The notes below the pieces were generated by a model, which saw only the letters and a list, made by a program, of their open reading frames with translations, was not told where the DNA came from and ran no database searches. This document shows positions 6,275 through 13,719 of a stretch of DNA of 17,979 nt, piece by piece. The stretch is from an uncultured Veillonella sp. (GTDB lineage: Bacteria; Bacillota; Negativicutes; Veillonellales; Veillonellaceae). The stretch lies in NCBI GenBank assembly GCA_900544365.1, contig UQVF01000040.1:1-17979 (forward strand). The letters run 5' to 3'. Made by a program: the position numbers and the translations under genes. Positions within the stretch are counted from its first letter, which is position 1. Each line of letters begins with the position of its first letter.

Positions 6275-6338
6275 CGATTTTTGATACGTTTCGAGATGAG
6301 CCTAACGCCTAGTACACGTTGTGGGCTCTCTTTTTTAC
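6226..6338 (-). ncRNA. Antisense antitoxin RNA of the holin-like toxin
   Basis: A leftward transcript of about 110 nt is predicted from a good promoter (6345-6374) to the shared terminator. Its 5' end holds GAGAGCCCACAACGTG, which can pair with the toxin leader around GTTGGGCTC, and its 3' half is fully complementary to the toxin mRNA end. Convergent transcripts, direct repeats at the two outer ends and a shared terminator are the layout of the pAD1 par (fst) system. In the 5' region a hairpin (6294-6329) followed by TTTTTT on the plus strand may be a back-up terminator for the toxin mRNA. Confidence 0.6.
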
Positions 6339-6344
6339 AGTCAT

Positions 6345-6374
6345 AGTATACCATAATTGCATACTACCTGCCAA
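6345..6374 (-). promoter_or_regulatory. Promoter of the antitoxin RNA
   Basis: On the minus strand there is TTGGCA, an 18-nt spacer ending in TGG, and TATACT. This is a strong promoter with an extended -10, as expected for an antitoxin RNA that must be in excess. Confidence 0.75.
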
Positions 6375-6393
6375 TAGATTTATAGAAAATATA

Positions 6394-6439
6394 AAAATAG
6401 AGGAACGTTGATACTTCTTGCTCGATGTTCCTCTATTTT
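6394..6439 (-). terminator. Terminator of ddh
   Basis: AAAATAGAGGAAC (6394-6406) pairs perfectly with GTTCCTCTATTTT (6427-6439) around a 20-nt loop, with A and T runs that make it usable from both sides. It lies 68 nt after the ddh stop. Confidence 0.8.
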
Positions 6440-6506
6440 ATTTATTGCTATTTTGTTACAGCCTCGTTTATCTCAAGAAATAAGATGCTATTATCAAATG
6501 TATATC

Positions 6507-7481
6507 TTATAGATAATGGGCACGTAATTCTTCAGCAGATTTTGGGGATAACCAAGCTGGTGCAATGTCGAATACTGTGAAAGCACCGCGGCCACCATGT
6601 GCTGCTAAGCGATGTACACCACGAGCAAAGGCAACGAGTACAGCACCAGTGAACTCAGGGTTAGAATCTAATTGTAAGCCGAATTCGTAGATATGTTTTG
6701 TACCTGTTGTAGTTTCACCACTGCGGATGACAAGACCACCGTGAGGAATACCTTTGTGGTTTGCATCTAATTCTTCTTGGGAAATGAATGTTACTGTTGT
6801 TTCATAACCAACGAAGTAGTTAGGCATTGTTTTAATTTCGTTTTCGATGCGAGCTGCATCAGCGCCTTCTTCAAGCACTACATAACATTCGCGAAGGTGA
6901 GAAGAAGTCGCTGTGACTTCAGGAGTTTCACCATTGCGGATAGCAGAGATGATTTCTTGTTTAGGTACTGTATATTGACGAGCATCTGCTACGCCTTCGA
7001 TACGACGGATTGCATCGGAATGACCTTGAGATACACCACGGCCCCAGAATGTGTAGGAGTCGCCTTGTGGTAGGATACTTTCAGCGTATACACGTTGCAA
7101 AGAGAACATGCCAGGGTCCCAACCACAAGAAATCAAGGCAGCGGTACCTGCTTCTTGGGCTACTTTACGAACGTTTTCAAAGTGCTCAGGAATACGAGCA
7201 TGTGTATCGAAACTATCGATGACATTGAAATGAGCTGCGATAGCTGGAGTTTGATCGATTAGGTCTGTGGCACTACCACCGCATAATACCATGACATCGA
7301 TTTTGCCTTTGAAAGATTCTACTTCTTCCATAGTGTAGCTAGGCACGCCACTGACAGTTTGTAAACCAGAACGGCGAGAGAATACACCGACTAATTCCAT
7401 ATCTGGTTGTAATGCTACAGCCGCTTCTACACCGCGACCAAGATTGCCGTATCCAACGATACCAATACGAATATTGCTCAT
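6507..7481 (-). CDS. ddh: meso-Diaminopimelate D-dehydrogenase
   Basis: NADPH-dependent enzyme that interconverts tetrahydrodipicolinate plus ammonia and meso-diaminopimelate in one step, feeding lysine and peptidoglycan synthesis. The N-terminal Rossmann motif GIVGYGNLGRG covers residues 7-17. The conserved CGGSATDL, the SCGWDPGMFS loop and the W/GRG-containing FWGRGVSQGHSDAIRRIEGV segment of the family are all visible. At 324 residues it fits the usual 320-330. The start at 7481 follows AAAGGAAG and gives the normal N-terminus; an in-frame ATG at 7514 would add 11 residues without a good ribosome site. It lies downstream of dapL on the same strand, 163 nt away, with a hairpin between, so it is partly independent. 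Having both ddh and dapL gives two routes to meso-diaminopimelate, with DapF needed after DapL. Confidence 0.95.
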   Translation of the reverse strand: MSNIRIGIVGYGNLGRGVEAAVALQPDMELVGVFSRRSGLQTVSGVPSYTMEEVESFKGKIDVMVLCGGSATDLIDQTPAIAAHFNVIDSFDTHARIPEHFENVRKVAQEAGTAALISCGWDPGMFSLQRVYAESILPQGDSYTFWGRGVSQGHSDAIRRIEGVADARQYTVPKQEIISAIRNGETPEVTATSSHLRECYVVLEEGADAARIENEIKTMPNYFVGYETTVTFISQEELDANHKGIPHGGLVIRSGETTTGTKHIYEFGLQLDSNPEFTGAVLVAFARGVHRLAAHGGRGAFTVFDIAPAWLSPKSAEELRAHYL

Positions 7482-7535
7482 GTTGCTTCCTTTCGTGAAA
7501 GTTGATACTTTCATTAATATTAAATACTATAACGA

Positions 7536-7556
7536 ACTGTAATGGGAGATTACAGT
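7536..7556. promoter_or_regulatory. Inverted repeat upstream of ddh
   Basis: ACTGTAAT-GGGAG-ATTACAGT has perfect 8-bp arms 55 bp upstream of the ddh start. It may be an operator or a leader hairpin. A weak promoter-like TTACAG with TATTAA 17 nt on starts within its left arm on the minus strand. Confidence 0.35.
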
Positions 7557-7620
7557 ATATGATGACATAAAATAGGGGGACTATGCTCACTATTTTTCGC
7601 ATGTATCATTATAGCGGAAA

Positions 7621-7643
7621 ATTCCCGTAGAGAAAAGGGGAAT
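7621..7643 (-). terminator. Weak terminator after dapL
   Basis: ATTCCC (7621-7626) pairs with GGGAAT (7638-7643) directly after the dapL stop, followed on the minus strand by TTTTCC. The short T tract suggests partial read-through into ddh. Confidence 0.45.
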
Positions 7644-7644
7644 A

Positions 7645-8874
7645 TTAAAATTGTAGTGTTTTAATGCGATCCACAGCACGAATTGTGTTTTCTCGGCTAC
7701 CAAATGCAGTGAGGCGTAGATAGCCTTCCCCTTCTGGACCAAAACCAGAACCAGGAGTGCTCACAATGTGTACTTTTTCTAATAATGTGTCGAATAAGTC
7801 CCAGCTAGTCATGCCAGTAGGAGCTTGAATCCAAATGTAAGGAGCATCTACGCCACCAAATACAGTAAGACCAATAGCTTCTAAGCCTTCACGGATGATG
7901 CGAGCGTTTTCCATGTAGTAAGCAATGTGCTCTTTAATTTGTGCACGACCTTCTGGTGTGTAAACAGCAGCAGCGCCACGTTGGATGATGTAAGGAACTC
8001 CGTTGAATTTTGTCGTTTGACGACGATTCCACATTGGATTCAGAGGAACACGTTTACCTTCTGCGTTCTTTGCAGTTACTTCGTGAGGAACTACAGTGTA
8101 AGCGCAACGAGTGCCAGTGAATCCAGCCGTTTTGGAGAAAGATCTGAATTCGATAGCTACTTCACGAGCGCCTTCGATTTCATAAATAGAACGAACTGTA
8201 TCCGTAGAAGTGATGAAAGCTTCATAAGCAGAGTCGAACATCAAAATTGCTTCATTATCTTTACACCATTGTACCCATTCTGCTAAGCGAGCGCGGCTTA
8301 ATACAGTACCAGTTGGATTGTTAGGGCAGCAAAGGTATACGATATCTACTCGCTCTTTTGGAAATGCAGGAGAGAAGTTGTTTTCTGCATTTGTTGGCAG
8401 GTATACCACTTTTTCGTAAATGCCATCGATAGCTTTGCCCGTACGACCGCCCATGACGTTAGAATCTAGGTATACAGGATATACAGGGTCGGTGATAGCA
8501 ATGATGTTATCTTCGGAGAAGATTTCTTGGATGTTACCCACATCAGATTTTGCTCCGTCGGACACGAAGATTTCGTCTGCTTGAATGGTGATGCCTAATG
8601 GGGCGTAATCTCCTTCAGCGATAGCATTGCGCAAGAAATCGTAGCCTTGCTCCGGACCGTAGCCGCGGAATGTGTCGGCAGAACCCATTTCGTCCACCGC
8701 AGCGTGCATAGCTTCGATTACTGCTGGCACAAGAGGGCGTGTCACATCACCAATACCAAGGCGAATGATGTCTGCCTCAGGATGACTTTCTTTGAAAACT
8801 TCTACTTTACGAGCAATATTAGCGAATAAATAAGAACCTTGTAGGTTTTCATAATTAGGATTTACAGTAGCCAT
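7645..8874 (-). CDS. dapL: LL-diaminopimelate aminotransferase
   Basis: Pyridoxal-phosphate enzyme that converts tetrahydrodipicolinate directly into LL-diaminopimelate with glutamate as amino donor, bypassing the acylated route. The fold type I aminotransferase motifs are in order: RLGIGDVTRPL (38-48), YGPEQGYDFLR (72-82), SDGAKSDVGN (105-114), CPNNPTG (183-189), DSAYEAF (214-220) and the PLP lysine K248 in SFSKTAGFTGTR. Length 409 matches the family (about 410). GGAGCTCCT separates the ribosome site from the ATG closely. The RLGIGDVTRPL and GYGPEQGY segments separate DapL from general aspartate aminotransferases. It has its own promoter at 8960-8988 and likely forms a lysine/cell-wall unit with ddh. 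Confidence 0.96.
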   Translation of the reverse strand: MATVNPNYENLQGSYLFANIARKVEVFKESHPEADIIRLGIGDVTRPLVPAVIEAMHAAVDEMGSADTFRGYGPEQGYDFLRNAIAEGDYAPLGITIQADEIFVSDGAKSDVGNIQEIFSEDNIIAITDPVYPVYLDSNVMGGRTGKAIDGIYEKVVYLPTNAENNFSPAFPKERVDIVYLCCPNNPTGTVLSRARLAEWVQWCKDNEAILMFDSAYEAFITSTDTVRSIYEIEGAREVAIEFRSFSKTAGFTGTRCAYTVVPHEVTAKNAEGKRVPLNPMWNRRQTTKFNGVPYIIQRGAAAVYTPEGRAQIKEHIAYYMENARIIREGLEAIGLTVFGGVDAPYIWIQAPTGMTSWDLFDTLLEKVHIVSTPGSGFGPEGEGYLRLTAFGSRENTIRAVDRIKTLQF

Positions 8875-8959
8875 AGGAGCTCCTTATCTTAAAATATAAC
8901 AATAGTAATCTATAAAGAAGTAAAGGCCCTTTAAGAGAACCTTTAAATTGCATCTCTAT

Positions 8960-8988
8960 ATTCTATAGTATTAATAGCAATATGTCAA
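8960..8988 (-). promoter_or_regulatory. dapL promoter
   Basis: On the minus strand a perfect TTGACA, a 17-nt spacer and TAGAAT. The leader is about 80 nt. AAAGG/CCTTT repeats in it could fold, but I see no lysine riboswitch. Confidence 0.75.
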
Positions 8989-8991
8989 AGT

Positions 8992-9023
8992 AAAAAACAG
9001 GACCGCTTTAAGAACGGTCCTGT
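8992..9023 (-). terminator. Terminator of the MATE gene
   Basis: ACAGGACCG (8997-9005) pairs with CGGTCCTGT (9015-9023), 9-nt loop, followed on the minus strand by TTTTTT. It lies 13 nt from the MATE stop and just upstream of the dapL -35. Confidence 0.85.
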
Positions 9024-9035
9024 AAAGGTTAATAG

Positions 9036-10373
9036 TTATATTGTTAATAGGGTTCGCTGTACTTTCCTCAAACGATACATATAGCACAAGGCAGCGGTAG
9101 AGGTACTAGTTAATAGCCCAATCCATACAGAATAGGGACCGAAGTCTGTGAATAAGAAGCAAAGATAGGCTACAGGGACAGTCACGCCCCAGTATGTGCC
9201 GATAGCAATAATAGATACACTTGTTACATCTCGATAGGCACGTAGTACCCCTTGCAGTGGTGTGCCTAAGGCATCGATAATAGTGAAGAATACGGCATAA
9301 GAAATGAAACTTTCAATTAAAGGAATCATGTGCTCCTCATTAGTGAACAGTCCTGCCAAGTAATCGATGTGCGTAAAAGAGTAGGTGCCAATGCAGAGGG
9401 CGATAAAGATAGCTACACCACGTGTAATCCATGTGTAGGTGACGGCCTGTTCGTATCGTTTGGCGCCTAATTCATAGGCGATGACGATAGTGGAAGCCAT
9501 GCTTAAGCTAAGAGGAAAGGAGAAAGTAACACCTAGGAAACTAGCTGCAGCTTGATGGGCTGCAATGATGTCCGTGCCGAAGTTGGCCATGGAAATACCA
9601 GCGGTACTGAAAATACTAATTTCTGCAAAGATAGATAATCCGATAGGGATACCTAAGGACAATTGGTCGCGAATGAGTGCCCAGCTAGGTCCTGTGAAAG
9701 AGGACCAAAAGTGATAGTGCTTAAACTTCTTGTGGTACGTAATCATTCCAAGATAACAGAACATCATATACCAATAGGCGATGACTGTTGCGATGCCGGC
9801 ACCGAAGCCACCGAAGGCAGGAATAGGACCAAGACCTGGAATGAAGATAGCATTGCCAATGGATTGAGTCAATACGCTGCTGCTAATGATGTATAAAGAA
9901 TAACGTGTATTTCCATGAGCGTCGACGATGTAGCGGAAAGCGGACATGATCATCATGGCAGGAAAGGCTACGCACATTGCGTACATATATTGCAGACATA
10001 CTGTTTTAGCAGCGGGTTCAATACCAAGTATATCGAGTAAAGGAGAAAGACCACTGATGGTGGCTATAATAAGACATGTTGCGAAGATAAGCCCTAAGTA
10101 TACATTTTGCCACATAATAGAAGCAATAGATTCTGTTTTTTTAGCTCCTAAGGCGTGAGATATGATAGGAGTGACTCCTAGAAGAATACCAGTGAGACCA
10201 AAAAAGGCTGCTACCCATAAATTATAGCCCATAGCCATGCCGGCTAAATCTACTGTACTATATTGCCCCGTTAAGGTGACAGCTACAAAGCTGCCGAGAA
10301 TTAATGAAACTTGTGTTGCTGTGACGGGGGCGGCCACTAAACAGAAGTGTTTAATCATAGAAACTAAAGACAT
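9036..10373 (-). CDS. MATE family efflux transporter
   Basis: An inner-membrane protein of 445 residues with about twelve hydrophobic segments, the length and pattern of multidrug and toxic compound extrusion exporters, which expel cationic drugs or metabolites using a sodium or proton gradient. Family marks include the N-terminal SMIKHFCLVAAPVTATQVS, the internal repeat of the six-segment halves, and PTN-like GTPLQGVLRAYRDVT near residue 365, typical of the second half. The ATG at 10373 follows GGGAGG; a TTG four codons upstream overlaps it. It appears monocistronic. The substrate cannot be told from sequence; NorM-, DinF- or MepA-type are all possible. Confidence 0.92.
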   Translation of the reverse strand: MSLVSMIKHFCLVAAPVTATQVSLILGSFVAVTLTGQYSTVDLAGMAMGYNLWVAAFFGLTGILLGVTPIISHALGAKKTESIASIMWQNVYLGLIFATCLIIATISGLSPLLDILGIEPAAKTVCLQYMYAMCVAFPAMMIMSAFRYIVDAHGNTRYSLYIISSSVLTQSIGNAIFIPGLGPIPAFGGFGAGIATVIAYWYMMFCYLGMITYHKKFKHYHFWSSFTGPSWALIRDQLSLGIPIGLSIFAEISIFSTAGISMANFGTDIIAAHQAAASFLGVTFSFPLSLSMASTIVIAYELGAKRYEQAVTYTWITRGVAIFIALCIGTYSFTHIDYLAGLFTNEEHMIPLIESFISYAVFFTIIDALGTPLQGVLRAYRDVTSVSIIAIGTYWGVTVPVAYLCFLFTDFGPYSVWIGLLTSTSTAALCYMYRLRKVQRTLLTI

Positions 10374-10540
10374 AGTGCCTCCCAAAACAAACTTACATAT
10401 CTAATTAATAATGTTTATAACATTTAATTTTATCACTAAATATACTTTATGTCTATGACTGTCAGAGGGAGATGTCTCTTAAAAGAACATGGTATATAAT
10501 GGTGACAATTCAGTTATATCAATGGATATAACGTGGTATG

Positions 10541-10568
10541 TTGCATGAAGGATATAGAAGTATATAAT
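10541..10568 (+). promoter_or_regulatory. Promoter of the ADP-ribosylglycohydrolase gene
   Basis: TTGCAT, a 16-nt spacer and TATAAT lie about 60 nt before the start codon. A second -10-like TATAAT with an upstream TGG is at 10493-10500. The leader after it can form ATAATT/AATTAT and TGCAT/ATGCA pairs. Confidence 0.55.
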
Positions 10569-10629
10569 TTTTGCATAGAATTATATTTTTAATGCAACTG
10601 TTATGGTGGAGACACCAGAAAGGAGTTAT

Positions 10630-11436
10630 ATGTTAGGAGCAATCATTGGTGATATGGCAGGCTCTATTTATGAGTTTGATAATATCAAAAGCCGAGATTT
10701 TGAGTTCTTATCAGAACGATGTGAGCCTACAGATGATTCAATTTTAATATGTGCTATTGCACGGGCTTTTATGGATGTAAAAGGAAGGGGGACACAGCTA
10801 GAACGAGTGACTATGTTTCGCATGAAAGAATATTTTCTTGCCAATCCGTTGCCAATGGGTGGATTTGGAGCGAAGTTCTTTCAATGGGCTTTATCGGATG
10901 TAACCGAACCTTATGGTAGTTGGGGTAATGGAGCTGCTATGCGTATTAGTCCTGTAGCGTATGTAGCGAATAGTGAAATGGAAGTCAAATTATTGAGCCA
11001 AATTATAACGGGGACCACCCACAATGATCCAGAAGGATTAAAAGGGGGAGAATTGACGGCGTTAGCTGTGTTCAAAGCGCTGCATGGGGCAACGAAAGAA
11101 GAGATTTATGAGATGGTGCGATTCTACTATTCTGGTGAGTACAGCGTGGAAGAACTGCACAAGACGTATACGTTTGAGCCAAGCTGTCAGAAAACTGTGC
11201 CGGAAGGCATGCAATGTTTCTTTGAAAGTGAAGATTATGAATCGGCTATCCGCAATGTGATGTACATCGGTGGTGATTGCGATACATTAGGTGCTATTGT
11301 TGGTGCTGTAGCAGGTGCTTATTATGGTATTCCAGAATGGATACAAGAAAAAGCCTTGTCAATGATGCCCGACTACATGGTGGAAGATTATGAAGATTTC
11401 AAAGCCATATATATGGATAAAGAAAAAACCCTCTAA
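10630..11436 (+). CDS. ADP-ribosylglycohydrolase family protein
   Basis: A 268-residue member of the DraG/ARH family, which removes ADP-ribose from proteins or small molecules using two magnesium ions. The metal-binding marks are present: GDMAGSIYEF (7-16), TDDS (34-37), an NGAAMR segment in the middle and GGDCDTLGAIVGAVAG near the C-terminus (D216, D218, T219). The ATG at 10630 follows AAAGGAG; an in-frame ATG at 10603 has no ribosome site. The substrate is unknown and no ADP-ribosyltransferase is nearby. It is flanked by its own promoter and by terminators, so it is probably a single-gene unit. The stop codon overlaps a hairpin acting on the opposite strand. Confidence 0.92.
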   Translation: MLGAIIGDMAGSIYEFDNIKSRDFEFLSERCEPTDDSILICAIARAFMDVKGRGTQLERVTMFRMKEYFLANPLPMGGFGAKFFQWALSDVTEPYGSWGNGAAMRISPVAYVANSEMEVKLLSQIITGTTHNDPEGLKGGELTALAVFKALHGATKEEIYEMVRFYYSGEYSVEELHKTYTFEPSCQKTVPEGMQCFFESEDYESAIRNVMYIGGDCDTLGAIVGAVAGAYYGIPEWIQEKALSMMPDYMVEDYEDFKAIYMDKEKTL

Positions 11437-11471
11437 AGCTAGCGCTGGACACGCATATTGCCTTTGAGGGT
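11422..11471 (-). terminator. Leftward terminator overlapping the end of the glycohydrolase gene
   Basis: ACCCTC-T-AAAG (11428-11438) pairs with CTTTGAGGGT (11462-11471) with one bulged base, followed on the minus strand by GGGTTTTTTC. It would stop transcripts coming from the cobalamin riboswitch. On the plus strand there is no T run. Confidence 0.6.
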
Positions 11472-11546
11472 ATGATACAAGGGGCCGGAATCCCCATGCA
11501 ATTGTATTGTACCATGTGAAAGGCAATGACGATAGAGAGAAAATAA

Positions 11547-11578
11547 AAAAAGAACCTGCCCGCCGGCAGGTTCTTTTT
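11547..11578. terminator. Strong bidirectional terminator
   Basis: GAACCTGCC and GGCAGGTTC pair perfectly around CGCC (11552-11573), and flanking A and T runs extend the stem to 14 bp. It serves the glycohydrolase gene rightward and the riboswitch transcript leftward. Confidence 0.85.
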
Positions 11579-11716
11579 AGGATGATGATGTACGCCCATA
11601 CAAAATCATGACAACTATATCAACACTTTGAGTGCTAATACCATAATGGTAAGTTCACTTGGCCATGACAAGGCGATCATCAATATGTGACGTATCCCAT
11701 ACAACGCATATTGTAA
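11579..11716 (-). other. Gene-less stretch downstream of the cobalamin riboswitch
   Basis: This is the only sequence between the riboswitch's own terminator and the next strong terminator. It contains no credible gene. The longest reading on the minus strand is a 21-residue hydrophobic peptide (11615-11680, starting MIALSWPSEL) with no ribosome site. It may be the stub of a lost gene or a regulatory RNA. Confidence 0.5.
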
Positions 11717-11761
11717 TAATAAAAAATCCTTTTTCTTGTATGTTGGAGTATCAGAAAAAGG
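11717..11761 (-). terminator. Riboswitch-linked intrinsic terminator
   Basis: CCTTTTTCT (11728-11736) pairs with AGAAAAAGG (11753-11761), followed on the minus strand by ATTTTTTATTA. Its place just after the cobalamin aptamer makes it the likely expression platform: bound cobalamin would favour termination. Confidence 0.75.
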
Positions 11762-11764
11762 CCT

Positions 11765-11965
11765 TTGATTCTCCTCCCTATCTCTCGTAGGTCAAGTGGT
11801 GAATGATGAATAGGCAGTTCTCCTGACTCAGCTTCAACGCGCCTCCAGCCTTCCCAGTTTCCCAGTGACATAATTGGATTTGCTCTGCTTTACAGTGGCG
11901 GGACCGTGCCAGACTTTAACTGGCTTCTCTATTATGCTTTCGCACCTATTCCCGAATGTTTGATT
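11765..11965 (-). ncRNA. Cobalamin riboswitch (B12 box)
   Basis: Read on the minus strand, the core appears in the correct order: AGGTGCGAAAGC (about 11946-11935), GAGAAGCCAGT, GGCACGGTCCCGCCACTGT (about 11910-11892), CACTGGG, GGAAGGCTGGAGGCG, GAAGC and the B12-box-like GAGTCAGGAGAACTGCCT (about 11829-11812). These are the diagnostic elements of the adenosylcobalamin aptamer, which normally shuts off cobalamin synthesis or uptake genes. Here a consensus promoter precedes it and a terminator follows, but no cobalamin gene lies downstream: the next coding sequence in that direction (glycohydrolase) is on the other strand. The aptamer looks intact, so the switch is probably functional. Confidence 0.93.
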
Positions 11966-11975
11966 GTATGTGTGT

Positions 11976-12004
11976 ATTGTACTCTTTTGGTTTTTCAATG
12001 TCAA
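11976..12004 (-). promoter_or_regulatory. Promoter of the cobalamin riboswitch
   Basis: On the minus strand a perfect TTGACA, a 17-nt spacer and TACAAT place the start near 11969, directly before the aptamer. Confidence 0.8.
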
Positions 12005-12011
12005 GAATAAG

Positions 12012-12149
12012 ATGGTTAAGTATGACTATTTTGTAATTAGAGAACTATACTTGTGGCTTATATTACTAATTGTCATGGTTGGGCTTCTTTTTTATTCTGA
12101 AAGTTATAATAATAGAGATAGATTCGCCGGTCCTTTTCTTGCTAAATAG
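12012..12149 (+). CDS. Possible small single-pass membrane protein
   Basis: An open frame of 45 codons with one hydrophobic segment (LYLWLILLIVMVGLLFY, about residues 13-29) after a charged start and with a polar C-terminus. The upstream AAGAATAAG is a poor ribosome site and the thrC promoter overlaps its end. An in-frame ATG at 11964 lies within the riboswitch promoter region and is not credible. It may be a chance frame. Nothing else explains 12005-12138. Confidence 0.25.
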   Translation: MVKYDYFVIRELYLWLILLIVMVGLLFYSESYNNRDRFAGPFLAK

Positions 12150-12167
12150 ATAGCATTAATTTATAAT
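12139..12167 (+). promoter_or_regulatory. Promoter of the thrC operon
   Basis: TTGCTA, a 17-nt spacer and a perfect TATAAT lie 45 nt upstream of the thrC start. Confidence 0.75.
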
Positions 12168-12180
12168 GAATGAAGATAAT

Positions 12181-12192
12181 ACAATATATTGT
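12181..12192. promoter_or_regulatory. Perfect palindrome in the thrC leader
   Basis: ACAATATATTGT is a perfect 12-bp palindrome just downstream of the expected transcription start and upstream of the AAGGATGA ribosome site. It could be a repressor site, but it is AT-rich and may be chance. Confidence 0.3.
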
Positions 12193-12212
12193 GAAACATA
12201 AAGGATGAAAGA

Positions 12213-13712
12213 ATGAAGTATACTAGTACGCGCAGTCATGAAACGGTGAGTGAAACCTTTGCGTTGCTCAATGGATTGGCAAGTGATGGCGGTCTTTACG
12301 TGCCAGAAACATTTCCGGAGAAATGCCTTTCTTATCAAGATGTAGCAGACAAAAGTTATGAAGAAATTGCACTGGTTGTGTTGAGTAAGTTATTTACTAC
12401 TTTTACAGAAGCAGAATTAGAAACGATGATCCGCAGTGCTTACAATACGGTGAACTTTGATACACCAGATATGGCGCCTATGCATTCCTTGTTAGAGCGA
12501 GTGTCTGTGTTGGAGTTGTTCCACGGTCGCACCCAAGCTTTTAAAGATATGGCGTTGTCTTTATTCCCTTATTTGTTGGTGGCAGCGAAAGAAGCGGAAC
12601 AAGAAACAAAAGAAGTATTGATCTTGACGGCCACATCTGGTGACACTGGAAAAGCCGCTTTAGAAGGATTCAAAGATGTACCAGGAACGCACATTCAAGT
12701 GTTCTTCCCGACAGACGGCGTTAGCCCAATGCAACAAGAGCAAATGCAAAAGCAAGAAGGGGCGAACGTGAATGTAACAGCCATCGAGGGAAACTTCGAT
12801 GATGCGCAACAATTCTTGAAACGTCTCTTTGTGGATGCTGATGTGGCGAAGGAAGTGGCAGATAAAGGGGTGAAGTTCTCCTCTGCAAATTCCATCAATA
12901 TCGGTCGTTTAGCACCACAAGTGGTGTACTATGTGGCAGCCTATGCTGAATTGGTCAACACAGGGGCTATTCACGAAGATGAAACTTTCAATGTGGTGGT
13001 GCCAACAGGTAACTTCGGCAATATTTTGGCGGCGTACTATGCAAAACGCATGGGTATTCCTGTGGGCAAATTAATTTGTGCATCCAACCAAAACAATGTA
13101 CTAGCAGATTTCTTTAGCACTGGTACCTATGATATGAATCGCCAATTCTATACGACTATATCTCCGTCCATGGATATTTTAGAAAGTTCTAACTTTGAAC
13201 GCTTTATCTATTATGTGAGCGGTGAAAATGCAGAATTGACAGCACAGCGTATGAAAGCGTTGAAAGCAGAGGGTAAACTCTCTGTAACCGCAGAAGAACT
13301 ACAAGCGGTGCAAAAAGAATTTGCCGGTGCTTATGTAGACGATGAGATGACAAAAGCTGTTATTGAGCAAGTATACAATTCCTATGGATATGTGATGGAT
13401 CCACATACAGCAGTAGCAATGGGTGCATACATGAAAGAATTAGAATCCCATCCAGAAGATGGTCATCGTCACACGGTGATTGCCTCCACGGCGCATCCGT
13501 TTAAATTTCCAACACCGATTTGTGAAGCGTTGGATATCAAAGTGGGTGCGACTCCTTATGAAAGTTTAGACAATATTTTTGCTGTCACAGGCGTGGGTTG
13601 TCCAAAACAATTGGCGGAGTTACAACATAAACCATTGCGTTTCACTAAGGTCATTCCGAAAGAATCTATGAAAGAAGAAATTCTATCCTTTGTGGATACT
13701 TTCAGACAGTAG
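12213..13712 (+). CDS. thrC: Threonine synthase
   Basis: Pyridoxal-phosphate lyase that makes threonine from O-phosphohomoserine, the last step of the pathway. The N-terminal MKYTSTRS...GLASDGGLYVPE is typical of the long ThrC class. The PLP lysine is K111 in FHGRTQAFKDMA, and the phosphate-binding TSGDTGKAA covers residues 141-149. Further conserved pieces are FFPTDGVSPMQQEQM and SSANSINIGRLAPQ. The 499-residue length fits this class (about 460-510). It opens a three-gene unit: only 7 nt separate it from the transporter that follows. The rest of the threonine pathway (hom, thrB) is not in the window. Confidence 0.97.
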   Translation: MKYTSTRSHETVSETFALLNGLASDGGLYVPETFPEKCLSYQDVADKSYEEIALVVLSKLFTTFTEAELETMIRSAYNTVNFDTPDMAPMHSLLERVSVLELFHGRTQAFKDMALSLFPYLLVAAKEAEQETKEVLILTATSGDTGKAALEGFKDVPGTHIQVFFPTDGVSPMQQEQMQKQEGANVNVTAIEGNFDDAQQFLKRLFVDADVAKEVADKGVKFSSANSINIGRLAPQVVYYVAAYAELVNTGAIHEDETFNVVVPTGNFGNILAAYYAKRMGIPVGKLICASNQNNVLADFFSTGTYDMNRQFYTTISPSMDILESSNFERFIYYVSGENAELTAQRMKALKAEGKLSVTAEELQAVQKEFAGAYVDDEMTKAVIEQVYNSYGYVMDPHTAVAMGAYMKELESHPEDGHRHTVIASTAHPFKFPTPICEALDIKVGATPYESLDNIFAVTGVGCPKQLAELQHKPLRFTKVIPKESMKEEILSFVDTFRQ

Positions 13713-13719
13713 GTGACCT

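Noticed and set aside
11479..11545. Independent small RNA starting from TACAAT near 11500 on the minus strand
   Set aside because: No -35 at a usable distance; the GGGG/CCCC hairpin and terminator there are explained as part of the riboswitch read-through region.
11615..11680. 21-codon frame after the cobalamin riboswitch (MIALSWPSEL...)
   Set aside because: No ribosome site and too short to judge; mentioned only as a possible gene stub.
11690..11716. ANTAR-type tandem hairpins behind the riboswitch, as in EutX
   Set aside because: One hexaloop stem (ACAA/TTGT) exists but lacks the A at loop position 1, and no partner hairpin is present.
11964..12011. Upstream ATG extension of the small membrane frame
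   Set aside because: It overlaps the consensus promoter of the riboswitch and adds no recognisable sequence.
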